In this document: positions 8,280-16,367 of the stretch, one piece after another
Position numbering within the stretch: the first letter of the stretch is position 1
Layout of the letters: each line of letters begins with the position of its first letter
NCBI GenBank assembly: GCA_049997955.1
Contig: JAEBDY010000028.1
Location: 1 to 64,000, forward strand
Direction: 5' to 3'
From: Umezawaea sp049997955
GTDB taxonomy: Bacteria; Actinomycetota; Actinomycetes; Mycobacteriales; Pseudonocardiaceae
Length of the DNA stretch: 64,000 nucleotides
Made by a program: the position numbers and the translations under genes
The notes under the pieces: model-generated
The model's input: only the letters and a program-made list of their open reading frames with translations
The model's database searches: none
Told to the model about the DNA's origin: nothing

Positions 8280-8981
8280 ATGCCCTCCACGATCGACCTT
8301 GTCCTGGACGTCACAGCCGAATTGCGGACCTATCCCGCACGGATACACGGGGCGGCGTGCGCGGTGACCGGCACGCACGGAGCCGGTAACGTGGGACCAC
8401 CGTTCTCGACCCGCCCGCTGGGCACCAGGATCGACGGTACCGCTCCATGGCGGCTGGATTGGCTGGCCGCGCATGATCCACCCTCCATACCGACGACGGT
8501 GGCGTTCGGCGACGTGCGGTGCCCGGTGTCATCCACCACCGTCCGACACGTCGGCTACGCCGAACTCGCCGCCCGGCCACCTGCCAGTCACGCGCACCTG
8601 CGAGTGACCAGCCCAATGTTCTTCTCCCGCAACGGACGTGACTACCCGGTACCCGACCCCACCCTGATGCTGCGCAGCACCGTGAACCGCTGGAACCAGC
8701 ACGCCCCACCAGAGTTGTCGATACCCGACTCGGCACTGCGAGAGTTGACGGGACTGGTGTACGTGGCAGGCTTCACGGGCGGCACCACACAGGCCCCGGT
8801 GTCGGCGACCATGCACCAGACCGGATTCGTCGGAGACGTGCACCTCGCCCTGACCCGCGCGGCGGACCAGGCTTCCCGCGTCACCTTCGCCGCCCTCGTC
8901 AGGTTCGCGGCGATGGCCGGACTCGGCGCTCAAACCACGCACGGGTTCGGCGCGGTGGACGTGCTGGACCTGTCCCGATGA
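8280..8981 (+). CDS. cas6: Cas6 pre-crRNA endoribonuclease
   Basis: Cas6 cuts pre-crRNA within the repeat and leaves an 8-nt 5' tag. The C-terminal half has the Cas6 signature SPMFFSRNGRDYPVPDP, then RWNQHAPPEL, HQTGFVGDVHL and the glycine-rich loop AGLGAQTTHGFGAV. A histidine in YPARIHGAA (near residue 23) is a plausible catalytic residue, as in other Cas6 proteins. The ATG at 8280 is preceded by AGAGGA at a suitable distance. The gene is 9 bases after cmr1 and its stop is directly followed by the leader of the first CRISPR array. Length is 233 residues. Confidence 0.9.
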   Translation: MPSTIDLVLDVTAELRTYPARIHGAACAVTGTHGAGNVGPPFSTRPLGTRIDGTAPWRLDWLAAHDPPSIPTTVAFGDVRCPVSSTTVRHVGYAELAARPPASHAHLRVTSPMFFSRNGRDYPVPDPTLMLRSTVNRWNQHAPPELSIPDSALRELTGLVYVAGFTGGTTQAPVSATMHQTGFVGDVHLALTRAADQASRVTFAALVRFAAMAGLGAQTTHGFGAVDVLDLSR

Positions 8982-9172
8982 ACCGGCCGGCGCAGATCGA
9001 CTTCGGAAGGCCATTTTCAGCCTCGGTGCTCGTAAATGGTGTTCGCCCAGGTCAAGCCCATGATCACCGGAAGGAGTGTCGATCACCGGGCCATTTTGTC
9101 GATCTTCGTGGACGAGGTGATCGCAGCGGGGTAGCGTCACCGCAGCTCAGGGCCATCGCCGAACTGGCATCC
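8982..9172 (+). promoter_or_regulatory. CRISPR leader 1
   Basis: The 190 bases between the cas6 stop and the first repeat are closely matched by the sequences before arrays 2 and 3. Shared blocks include CAGATCGACTTCGG just after the upstream stop and GACGAGGTGATCGCAGCGGG nearer the array. Conservation upstream of three arrays, in the same orientation, marks it as the leader with the array promoter. Confidence 0.75.
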
Positions 9173-9412
9173 CTCGCTACGCATAGCCCGACTGCCAGGG
9201 CATAGCAACCGTGAGGGGGATACGAAGGAACGAGAGCGCGTCTCGCTACGAGTAGCCCAACCGACAGGGCATAGCAACTTGCCGATGCCTACGACACGCA
9301 GGGAAAGGCGGCCTCGCTACGCATAGCCCAACAAACAGGGCATAGAAACACCCACAGCCACGCGACCACGTCGAAGTCTGTGCTCACTACGCATAGCCCT
9401 ACGTGCAGGGCA
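9173..9412 (+). CRISPR. CRISPR array 1 (4 repeats, last one truncated)
   Basis: Repeats of 37 nt at 9173-9209, 9242-9278 and 9313-9349, with a fourth at 9383-9412 that breaks off after GCAGGGCA. Repeats begin CTCGCTACGCATAGCCC and end GGGCATAGCAAC or GGGCATAGAAAC; the middle is variable. Spacers are 32, 34 and 33 nt (9210-9241, 9279-9312, 9350-9382). The shared GCCC and GGGC blocks can form a short stem and the 3' end gives an 8-nt tag of the ATAGAAAC type. The truncated last repeat meets the partial cas6 copy, which suggests a recombination junction at about 9412. Confidence 0.92.
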
Positions 9413-9819
9413 GCGCGCCCGCCGGACACGCACGACTGGAGGTCGTCAGCCCGATGTACTTCTCCCGCAACGGTCGTGATCATCCGCTGCCCGATCCCGG
9501 ACTGATGCTGCGCAGCGCCGCGATACGCTGGAACCAGCACGCCCCATCGGTGCTGTCGGTGCCCGACGAGGCGCTGCGGGAGTTGACGGGCCTGTTGTAT
9601 CTGGCGGACTTCGACGGCGGCACCGTGCGGGCGCCGGTGTCGGCGACCATGCACCAGACCGGATTTGTCGGAGACGTGCACCTCGCCCTGGTCCGCGCGG
9701 CAGGCAGGGCGTCCCGTGTCACCTTCGCTGCCTTGGTCAGATTCGCCGCGATGGCCGGTTTCGGTGCGCAGACCACGCACGGGTTCGGCGCGGTGGACGT
9801 GCTGGAACTGTCCCGATGA
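9413..9819 (+). pseudogene. Partial cas6 duplicate (C-terminal part only)
   Basis: Encodes about 130 residues closely matching residues 105-233 of the adjacent Cas6: SPMYFSRNGRDHPLPDP, RWNQHAPSVLSV, HQTGFVGDVHLAL and GFGAQTTHGFGAV. The N-terminal third, including the putative catalytic histidine, is absent. The homology starts directly after the broken fourth repeat of array 1. An ATG-less reading frame is open from there. The copy differs from the intact cas6 at many positions, so it is either an old duplication or was imported from a related locus by recombination. It is unlikely to be a working ribonuclease. Confidence 0.85.
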
Positions 9820-10009
9820 CCTGGTCGGTACAGATCGACTTCGGAAGGCCGGTTTCGGCCTCGGTGCTCGCAAGCGGTGTTCGACCAGGCCATGGCCATG
9901 ATCACCGTCGGGGTGTCGATCACTGGGCCATTTTGTCGATCTTCATGGACGAGGTGATCGCAGCGGGGTACCGTCATCCCAGCTCAGGACCACCGCTGAA
10001 CCGGCATCC
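9820..10009 (+). promoter_or_regulatory. CRISPR leader 2
   Basis: About 190 bases after the partial cas6 that match leader 1 nearly throughout: CAGATCGACTTCGGAAGGCC, GGGCCATTTTGTCGATCTTC and GACGAGGTGATCGCAGCGGG occur in both, with scattered substitutions. It ends at the first repeat of array 2. Confidence 0.75.
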
Positions 10010-10261
10010 CTCGCTACGTGTAGCCCGACCTGCAGGGCATAGAAACATGAAGCCCACGGGCAGGCTGCCCAACTTGCTCTTGACTCGCTACGCGTAGCCC
10101 GACCTGCAGGGCATAGAAACGAGCAGAGCGCCGACCAATCCTGCGATAAACCAGCTCGCTACGCATAGCCCGACCCGCAGGGCATAGAAACGAATCCGGC
10201 CTCGGGGTAGATGGCGTACAAACGCTCGCTACGCATAGCCCAACCGCCAGGGCATAGAAAC
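10010..10261 (+). CRISPR. CRISPR array 2 (4 repeats)
   Basis: Four 37-nt repeats at 10010-10046, 10084-10120, 10155-10191 and 10225-10261. They begin CTCGCTACG and end GGGCATAGAAAC, and are more uniform than those of array 1. Spacers are 37, 34 and 33 nt. The array stops abruptly; no degenerate terminal repeat is seen, and unrelated sequence with transposon remnants begins just after it. Confidence 0.93.
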
Positions 10262-10479
10262 GAAGTAGTGGTGACGCGAGTAGACCTGAAGTGCTGGCTG
10301 CCGTCACGGGCACCAGCATCATGCCGCCCCTAACCACTGCGCCGAGCTCCAGGACCTGGGGTCGGCGGTCGGCTTTGGAGCCCAGAGACACACAGCAGTG
10401 AGGCCTTCGCGGTGAACTCGTTCTGCGGGTCGCGTTGGAACAGCTTGACCGACGGCTCAGGACGTTGACGAGCATGGTG
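10262..10479. other. Non-coding stretch after array 2
   Basis: No repeat, credible gene or RNA structure is seen here. Reading frames on both strands are short and lack family motifs. It may be decayed 3' sequence of the ISAzo13-like transposase that lies next to it on the minus strand. Confidence 0.4.
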
Positions 10480-10712
10480 ATGGTCACGTCAGGCGCGGCC
10501 CCAGGCCGCTTCCGGTGCGGGTGGCCGAAATGGCCTGCAGCAGCACCTCGTAGCTGGTCAGCGGTTACCCGCGGAAACTGTGGGTGATGTGGGAGAACAG
10601 CCGGTGCTCCACCTTGTTTCACTTGGATGTTCCTGGCGGAAAGTGCGCGACGGTGATGGTGAGTCCTGACTCGTCGCAGAACGCGGCCAGGTCCGGCAAT
10701 CGCGTCCTGAGC
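10480..10712 (-). pseudogene. ISAzo13-family transposase fragment
   Basis: The minus strand encodes LAAFCDESGLTITVAHFPPG, then TSK, a TGA in place of the expected Trp codon, then NKVEHRLFSHITHSFRG and, after a further disruption, PLTSYEVLLQAISATRTGSG. This is the C-terminal core of ISAzo13-type transposases (x-C-H-x-P-P-G-x-S-K-W-N-x-I-E-H-R-L-F-S). It has a nonsense codon at 10619-10621 and at least one further stop, so it is dead. Its left part runs directly into the reverse transcriptase fragment. Confidence 0.7.
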
Positions 10713-11180
10713 ACGCCGCTTGGGTCGGAACCCGTACGAGACAGGCTTGAAGTCGGCCTCGAAGATCGGATCCAGACCAGCTTCAACGCGGCCTGGACGA
10801 CCCTGTCAGCGATCACGGGAATTCCCAATCGCCGAACCTTCCCCGACCCGCCCGGTTTGGGAATCTTGCGCTCCCGCACCGGAAGCGGCCGGAACGAGCC
10901 CTGCTTGAGCTGAGCCCGCAGGTCATCCAGGAACCCAGGGACCCCGAATCGCTCCTCGATGTCGGCGGCGGTCACGCCGTCCACGCCGGGAGTGCGGGCT
11001 CCCCGGTTGCCGGCGACCCGGTCGAACGCCGCGATCAGCGTCGCCGGGTCGTGCACGAGGTTGAACAGATCGTCGAACCGGCGGCCGGGATCGGCCACCG
11101 CCCAACGGTGAAGTTTGGCCTGCATCTCCGATACCCGCTGTTGCGGTCCCATCGGGACCAGCTCCACCAGAGCATCGCCG
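10700..11180 (-). pseudogene. Group II intron reverse transcriptase/maturase fragment
   Basis: The minus strand encodes the N-terminal region of a group II intron protein: MQAKLHRWAVADPGRRFDDL, GNRGARTPGVDGVT, RPLPVRERKIPKPGGSGKVR and LGIPVIADRVVQAALKLV. A 1-base frameshift near 10775 then leads to DPIFEADFKPVSYGFRPKRR and AQDAIA, after which homology stops. The catalytic YADD region and maturase domain are missing. RT domains also occur in type III adaptation proteins, but the K-P-G-G-x-G-K-x-R-x-L-G-I-P signature and truncation fit an intron relic. Confidence 0.8.
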
Positions 11181-11189
11181 TTCGGCGGT

Positions 11190-11300
11190 GCGCCTTTCGG
11201 CGCCCTCGCCTTACGCCTGATCGATGTGGATGAACAGAAGTGCCTGCTGTTGTTGAGGGAAAAGGTTAGACGCAACGGTGGCAACCGGTGGGGTTGCCCC
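11190..11300 (+). pseudogene. Tyrosine recombinase fragment
   Basis: A short plus-strand stretch reads ALALRLIDVDEQKCLLLLRE followed by KVRRNGGNRW. It matches LGLRLVDVDEQQCLVLLREK and QRWQPVS in the intact recombinase at 16841-17878, at both protein and DNA level. The fragment covers only about 30 residues around the first catalytic arginine region and is fused to the cas2 remnant. Confidence 0.65.
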
Positions 11301-11301
11301 G

Positions 11302-11493
11302 TTGTCGGTCTTCGAGTGCGAGGTGTCGTCGCCGGAAGCGTTGAAGAACCTGTGTGCACACCTCCGCGAGCTGATCGACCCGTTGGAGGATCAAGTGCGC
11401 ATGTATCCGATGGACAGTCGGACGTTTCAGGAGCGGTACATCATTGGTGCCCGAACCGTGAAAAAGCGGTCAGACTACTGGATCGTCCGATGA
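11302..11493 (+). pseudogene. Cas2 C-terminal fragment
   Basis: Encodes LSVFECEVSSPEALKNLCAH, then LRELIDPLEDQVRMYPMD and a tail ending KKRSDYWIVR. This is the second half of Cas2: S-V-F-E-C, D-P-x-x-D-x-V-R-x-Y-P and a terminal strand. The first beta strand with the catalytic Asp (Y-D-I/V-S) and the first helix are missing; the sequence upstream is a recombinase fragment instead. The fragment ends at a normal Cas2 C-terminus and is followed by a CRISPR leader, as for a cas2 at the end of an adaptation operon. No cas1 or cas4 is seen in the window. Confidence 0.82.
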
Positions 11494-11683
11494 TCAAGCC
11501 CGTGCAGATCGACTTCGGGAGGTTGGTTTCGGCCCCGGCGCTCGCAAGTGAAATTCGGCCAGGTCAACGCCATGATCATGGGCTTGGACGCTTTCCGGGT
11601 GGTGAAGAAGTCGATCTCTGTGGACGAGGTGCTCGCAGAGGGGTACTGTCGCCGCAGCTCAGTCGATCGCCGAACCGGTATCC
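11494..11683 (+). promoter_or_regulatory. CRISPR leader 3
   Basis: About 190 bases after the cas2 remnant that match leaders 1 and 2, beginning with CAGATCGACTTCGGGAGG and later GTGGACGAGGTGCTCGCAG. It is more diverged than the other two are from each other, in line with its different upstream gene. Confidence 0.7.
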
Positions 11684-11788
11684 CTCGCACGCCTCGCCCG
11701 ATGATCAGGGCATAGCAACAAGACCATCCATGCGTTTAGCGCCATGATGTCCTCGCTACGCATCGCCCGATGACCAGGGCATAGCAAC
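11684..11788 (+). CRISPR. CRISPR array 3 (2 repeats)
   Basis: Two repeats at 11684-11719 (36 nt, one base short and degenerate) and 11752-11788 (37 nt), separated by a 32-nt spacer (11720-11751). They end AGGGCATAGCAAC like the repeats of array 1 and differ in the middle (CGCCCGATGA). A minimal array, probably residual. Confidence 0.85.
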
Positions 11789-12019
11789 GAACAGATCACA
11801 AGATGCCACGTGGCACGGAGGTGTCATGACGACCATGCGCAAAGAGTTCTTACTTTCTGTTCGCGCAATCGCCAACCATCAACGGCCATCGCTCGCAGTC
11901 GCCGCTGGTCTAGTTGTCACCAGCGGTGCCGCGTGAAGCTCGGACTCAGGTCGGCCGGATTGGGCACAACGGCCGCATGTTCGTTGTTCCGGTCGAAGGC
12001 AGAATGCTCGGAAGATCAG

Positions 12020-15000
12020 TCATTCCAAATCGTCCCATGTCCACTGTGCGGAAGGAGCGCCTTCGCGCTCGCGTCCGAACTGGAAGCGGTCAGCATGATC
12101 ACCCGTCTTGAGAAAGCTGCGGAACATCGCGGCAGCGGGAAACCTGTGAATCAACCTCGTACTCTGGTTGGCCGCGCCGATGTTGAACAGCGTGTGCGGC
12201 AGAAGTTCCACAGAGAACGGATGGTCGAGTGCGATGCCAGTGGCGACGCGATCAGCCAACACCTGCACTTGGTCGTTCGCGCCCATCAAGTACAATGCCT
12301 GCAGCAGTTCCGCCACCCCGTCCGGCTTGAGCTCCACCTGGGCACTGGGATTCCGAGCCGCCAACACCATGGACTGGTCGGCGCCGACGATCCGGTGCAT
12401 CACTACCAACAGTCGCCCCATGCCACGCGGGTTGTCCAGCGCAATGTTGATGGCAGCACGTTTAGCCAATACGTGCAATTGCCCGACCGCGTTGACTTCG
12501 TGCAGAACATGCAGCAACTCCGCCAACTCTGCAGGGTCGTCCAATGCGATGCCGGTGGCGGCGTTGTCAGCCAACACGTGCACTTGCTCGACTGCACCGA
12601 CCTGGTCCAGAACCCGTAGCAGTTCCGCCACTGGAGCAGGGGCGTCCAGTCCGATGCCCGCAGTGGCACGCCTAGCTAACACGTCCACTCGCTCGGCCGC
12701 ACCGAGCCGGCGCAGCGTTTTCAACAGAAACCAATCCACCGATGCCATGTCGTGCAGTGCGACCTCGGTGGCGATGCGGTCAGCCAGCAACCCGAACTGC
12801 TTGGCCGTGCCGATCTCATACACGGCCTGCAACAACTGTGCCACAGCAGCGAGGTCGCCCAGCGATACGTTGGCAATAATTCGATCAGCCAACACCTGCA
12901 TCTGGTCAGTCGCACCGATCTCGTGCAGCGCTTCCAGAAGCCGTGCCGCGTCGGAAGGGTCGGTCGGTGCGACACCGGTGCCTGCGCGGCTCAAAAGTAC
13001 CCGCACCAAGTCGCTCGCGCCGAACCGGTGCAGCATCCTGAGTCGACGCCCCAACGTTTCCGGAGCGTCGAGCGCGAGTTCGGTGGCGACGCGGTCGGCC
13101 AAGACTCGGGCCTGCTCAGTCGTGCCAGCCAGAACCAGGGTATCCAGCAGCCACCCCACTTCCGTTGAGTTGTCGAGGGCGATACCCGCGGCGATGCGGC
13201 TGGCCAACACCCGTACCTGCTCGGTCGCGCCGAGCTGATGAAGTTCCTGCAGCAGCCACCCCACGTCCGTTGGGTTGTCGAGGCCGACCCCGGACGCGGC
13301 GCGGCCGAGCAACTCAGTGATCCCGTCGGCAGCACCGACGCTGTACATCGTCTGCGCCAGCCATCTCACACCACCCGAATCGTTCAGCGCGATACCCGTG
13401 GTGGCGCGGCGGGCCAATACCCGGACCTGTTCGGCTGCGTCAATTTCGGACAACAGAGCTAGCAACCGGTTCACGTCGAACGCACTGTCGAGCGCGATAC
13501 CTGCGGCGGCGCGGCGGGCCAACACCTGAACTTGTCCGGTCGCGCCGATCTCGGACAACACCGCCAGCAGGCGACTGACGTCACCCGGATTGTCAAGCGC
13601 GATGCCGCTGGCGGCGTGGCTGGCGACCGAGTCAACCTGTCGGGTCGCACCGACTCTGTGCAGGGCATCCACCAGGTAACTTACTGCGCTCGGATCATCG
13701 AGTGCGACGGTCATCGCGGCGCGGTCAGCCACGACCCGAATCTGAGCATCGCTGAAAAATCTTTGCAGCCTGAACAGAAAAGACCCGGCAGCGCGCATGT
13801 CCTCAAACAAGACGTTCCTGGCTACCCAGTCGGCTGGACGGCGGTCGGACGGCGCCACGAGCCACAGGTGCTCTACAAGTGTGCCCGCTGCGTCCAAGTC
13901 GCCGCATACAGTGGCGTGCTTGTGCAATCTGCTTGCATCGCGGTAGAGACCACGGTTCCACGCGGCGTCGCCGAGTGTGTTCAGGTCGGCGGTGTTGGCG
14001 TGGGTGGCGGCCGCGACCCAGAACCCTGAGGGCGGAAGCAGGCAAGCGCGTTCGCTGCGGCCGTGCTGGTCGAGGTAGTCCTCCAGGCGGACCAGATCCC
14101 CTGTGGGGTGTCCGGGAATGGCCAAGGGTTGGTGAAAGACACGAGCTGCTGCGGTTTGAAGTGGAGTGGTCAAGCTCTTCAAGGCGTGGATGAACCACTC
14201 GCGGTCGGCGAGGTGGTGGCGTTGTTGCTGGGGAGTGAGGTAGGCGACTGCGGCGTGGCGGAGCAAGTCGACCGGAAGCCATTCGCTGTGGCCGAGTCGC
14301 CGTGCGTCCATCGCGGCGTGAAGGACGGCTCCGATGGTGGTGGAGGCGGTGCGGTAGAAGTCGAGCAAAGCGGGTACACCGGCCATGTGCTGGGTCAGCG
14401 ATACTTCCCGTGCGTGTCCTCGTGACTCGACTGCTGTGTCCGCGGTGGCCAGCGCATCCTGGATACGGGTGTCGGTGCTGACACGGGCGACGTCGAGATC
14501 GGCTCCGGTAAACGTGCCGGGCACCGCGATGGTGTGGCCCGCCAGCAGCGCCCGAGCGGCGGCAAACGCATCCTGCGATGAGGACGATGCTGCGGTGATT
14601 TCGTCGAGGTAACGCGGCCACAACGTGCCCAGAACCAACACTGGCGTACGCGCGGGATCGGCCAACAGTTCGCGTAGCCCGATGGCGATGGCCTCTGCGG
14701 TGTCGGAATCCGGGTCGATCAGGTAGCGCTGCGCTTCATTGAGCCATATCACCGTGCGCGGACCGATACCGGGTAACTCCTGAAGGAAGCGACGGGCGGG
14801 GATCGGGTTGATCGGTGGCCACACCCGCCATCCGGCTTTGGCCAGGCTACGCGGTGGTGGCTTGCGCTGTCCGCGTGCCGCGGTGCCAGCAAGGACAGGG
14901 TGGTGCAAGAGTTCGAACAGGGCACGGGTTTTGCCGGAGGTCGAGTCGCTGAGCAATACCGCGATCCCCGATCGCGGCGTATCGGCCAGAGCGGCGGCGG

Positions 15001-15529
15001 CCACACCGTGCAGGACCAGGTCATGCGCGCGGGGAATGTAGGCGGGTAGCGGGCCCTCATCAGGAGCCCCTGGAGGCAGGGTCCGGCGGACTTCCAGGTG
15101 CTGGGCGGGTACCTCGGTGAGCAGCCTGCCCAGCGGAACGTAGGCGACGGCGGCTGCCCACAATCGACGGATCTCCTCCACCTGCGGGTGACCACGCACC
15201 ACGGACACCTCACCCATCAGTTTCTGCGGATGCAACAGCGCCGCGGTCACCGCGATCACGTTGTTGACGTTGGTGGGCGGTGTCGGTGCGGTGAGCACCG
15301 CGTGCACGGTGTCATGTGACGGCGTCGCGGTCGGATCGCTCACCTCCTTCCCGTTCTCGTCCGCCTCTGTGGCCAGTTCGCGGATGCGGTCCCGGATGCG
15401 TTCCATAGAGGGCGCGCCCGCTGCTCGATACAGGCCATACAGGGCCATGTTGAGGTCTGCTACCGGGCCCGGTGGCAGTGCGGGCCGCTTCACCATCCGT
15501 TTCCGGGCGACACCTTCATCCGCACTCAT
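12020..15529 (-). CDS. STAND-like P-loop ATPase with 35-residue repeat domain
   Basis: A 1169-residue protein. Residues 15-100 form a helical, HTH-like N-terminal region seen in other actinobacterial STAND-type proteins (GLYRAAGAPSMERIRDRI). The ATPase region has a degenerate Walker A, LLSDSTSGKTRALFELL (about 192-208), and a Walker B-like TVIWLNEAQRYL (259-270). Residues 598-1123 are about fifteen tandem repeats of 35 residues with the pattern VxVLAxRAAxGIALDxPxxV followed by xxLLxxLxxxGAxxQ. The last 45 residues are not repeated. Such architecture (switch ATPase plus solenoid sensor) is common in bacterial conflict proteins. No effector nuclease is recognisable, and the function is unknown. 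It lies convergent to CRISPR array 3. The ATG at 15529 is followed by a run of basic residues. Confidence 0.72.
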   Translation of the reverse strand: MSADEGVARKRMVKRPALPPGPVADLNMALYGLYRAAGAPSMERIRDRIRELATEADENGKEVSDPTATPSHDTVHAVLTAPTPPTNVNNVIAVTAALLHPQKLMGEVSVVRGHPQVEEIRRLWAAAVAYVPLGRLLTEVPAQHLEVRRTLPPGAPDEGPLPAYIPRAHDLVLHGVAAAALADTPRSGIAVLLSDSTSGKTRALFELLHHPVLAGTAARGQRKPPPRSLAKAGWRVWPPINPIPARRFLQELPGIGPRTVIWLNEAQRYLIDPDSDTAEAIAIGLRELLADPARTPVLVLGTLWPRYLDEITAASSSSQDAFAAARALLAGHTIAVPGTFTGADLDVARVSTDTRIQDALATADTAVESRGHAREVSLTQHMAGVPALLDFYRTASTTIGAVLHAAMDARRLGHSEWLPVDLLRHAAVAYLTPQQQRHHLADREWFIHALKSLTTPLQTAAARVFHQPLAIPGHPTGDLVRLEDYLDQHGRSERACLLPPSGFWVAAATHANTADLNTLGDAAWNRGLYRDASRLHKHATVCGDLDAAGTLVEHLWLVAPSDRRPADWVARNVLFEDMRAAGSFLFRLQRFFSDAQIRVVADRAAMTVALDDPSAVSYLVDALHRVGATRQVDSVASHAASGIALDNPGDVSRLLAVLSEIGATGQVQVLARRAAAGIALDSAFDVNRLLALLSEIDAAEQVRVLARRATTGIALNDSGGVRWLAQTMYSVGAADGITELLGRAASGVGLDNPTDVGWLLQELHQLGATEQVRVLASRIAAGIALDNSTEVGWLLDTLVLAGTTEQARVLADRVATELALDAPETLGRRLRMLHRFGASDLVRVLLSRAGTGVAPTDPSDAARLLEALHEIGATDQMQVLADRIIANVSLGDLAAVAQLLQAVYEIGTAKQFGLLADRIATEVALHDMASVDWFLLKTLRRLGAAERVDVLARRATAGIGLDAPAPVAELLRVLDQVGAVEQVHVLADNAATGIALDDPAELAELLHVLHEVNAVGQLHVLAKRAAINIALDNPRGMGRLLVVMHRIVGADQSMVLAARNPSAQVELKPDGVAELLQALYLMGANDQVQVLADRVATGIALDHPFSVELLPHTLFNIGAANQSTRLIHRFPAAAMFRSFLKTGDHADRFQFGREREGAPSAQWTWDDLE
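12161..13738 (-). repeat. Tandem 105-bp coding repeat (about 15 copies)
   Basis: Within the STAND-like gene, a 105-bp unit (one copy of 108 bp) recurs about fifteen times and encodes the 35-residue solenoid repeat. Copies are clearly related but diverged; the best conserved part encodes VLAxRAAxGIALD. This is a likely site for copy-number change by recombination. Confidence 0.8.
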
Positions 15530-15713
15530 CCGACGATCATCCCAGGTTCGGCTCGCGACTGTCGTCTACACCGCGCCCGGAGCAGCACGAACACCACTGA
15601 TCTGGGCCACTGGAAGTGTGCTTGATCCGGACTCATCCTCGTGGCAACGGCGGCCCGCATTGTTGGACACGAGCCAGCTCATCGACCATTCCGCCGATCC
15701 TGTGGGAGATGCC

Positions 15714-15833
15714 ATGTCCACTACCTCTGACCCTCGCCGACGCCGCTGGGTTCGGCTCGTCATGGTCACCGCCGTCGTCCGAGGCACCTGCTCCGGAGTT
15801 GCCCGCGCGGTGATCGACTGGCTGCTGACCTAG
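15714..15833 (+). CDS. Small basic ORF with its own terminator
   Basis: Thirty-nine codons starting MSTTSDPRRRRWVRLVMVTA and ending AVIDWLLT. GGGAGA lies 4 bases before the ATG, and a perfect 13-bp hairpin follows the stop codon directly. The N-terminus is very basic and the rest moderately hydrophobic and amphipathic. I do not recognise it. The ribosome site and terminator make it more credible than other short frames in this gap; it could also be part of a small RNA. It is divergent from the STAND-like gene. Confidence 0.4.
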   Translation: MSTTSDPRRRRWVRLVMVTAVVRGTCSGVARAVIDWLLT

Positions 15834-15862
15834 CAGTGGTGGTGGCTTCGCCACCACCACTG
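15834..15862 (+). terminator. Strong hairpin terminator
   Basis: CAGTGGTGGTGGC, loop TTC, then GCCACCACCACTG: a perfect 13-bp stem directly after a TAG stop codon. There is no T-run, which is usual for actinomycete terminators. Confidence 0.75.
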
Positions 15863-16367
15863 CCGCATACGCCCGCCGGTCCTGGACAACGGCCATCGCG
15901 GAGCGGCGAGATGCCGCTGGGTATCCCACCTTGACGGACAGGATCAGCATGTTCGTCAAGGTGGGGGGCCACCACTTCTCCTCGTCGCCCTTGCTCTTGC
16001 GCAGGTGCTTCCGTTGCGCGCAACCAGACGCGGATGTCGCTGGGTCTCATTCTGCTGAAATAATGCTCCAGGATTCTCATCATCCTCTGTAGTCTCTTGA
16101 ATTCCAAGTGTTTCGTTGTTGGTCACGTGAGTCCGATTGGTGTGATATCAAGTGAGGTAGACCCATGGGCGGCAGATGTGCCAGTTTCCGGTAAATGAAA
16201 ACTGGTGGTGTCCTCCGGGTGAGTTTGCAGTCGGTGTGGCATGTGTTAGGTGAGAGCGGAGGAGCGCTAGTGACCTACGCGAGAAGAGCGAGTTGGGTCG
16301 GCGGCGACGCGAGTGACTCCGCGGCACTCCGCCCGTCGAGGGACATTGCGCTAGCGGACGTGCCCTG
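15863..16367. other. Intergenic region with an inverted repeat
   Basis: About 500 bases without a credible gene. It includes a perfect 12-bp inverted repeat, CCCACCTTGACG at 15925-15936 and CGTCAAGGTGGG at 15954-15965, with a 17-base spacer. This could be a second terminator or a protein-binding site. The part nearest 16368 probably carries the promoter of the AbrB-like/recombinase pair. Confidence 0.5.

Noticed and set aside
10700..11180. Reverse transcriptase as a CRISPR-associated RT for spacer uptake from RNA
   Set aside because: The fragment has group II intron features, is frameshifted and lacks the catalytic YADD part and any Cas1 fusion.
12168..13238. Long Ser/Ala-rich plus-strand frame opposite the STAND repeats
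   Set aside because: It mirrors the 105-bp repeat of the real gene on the other strand and has a low-complexity composition.
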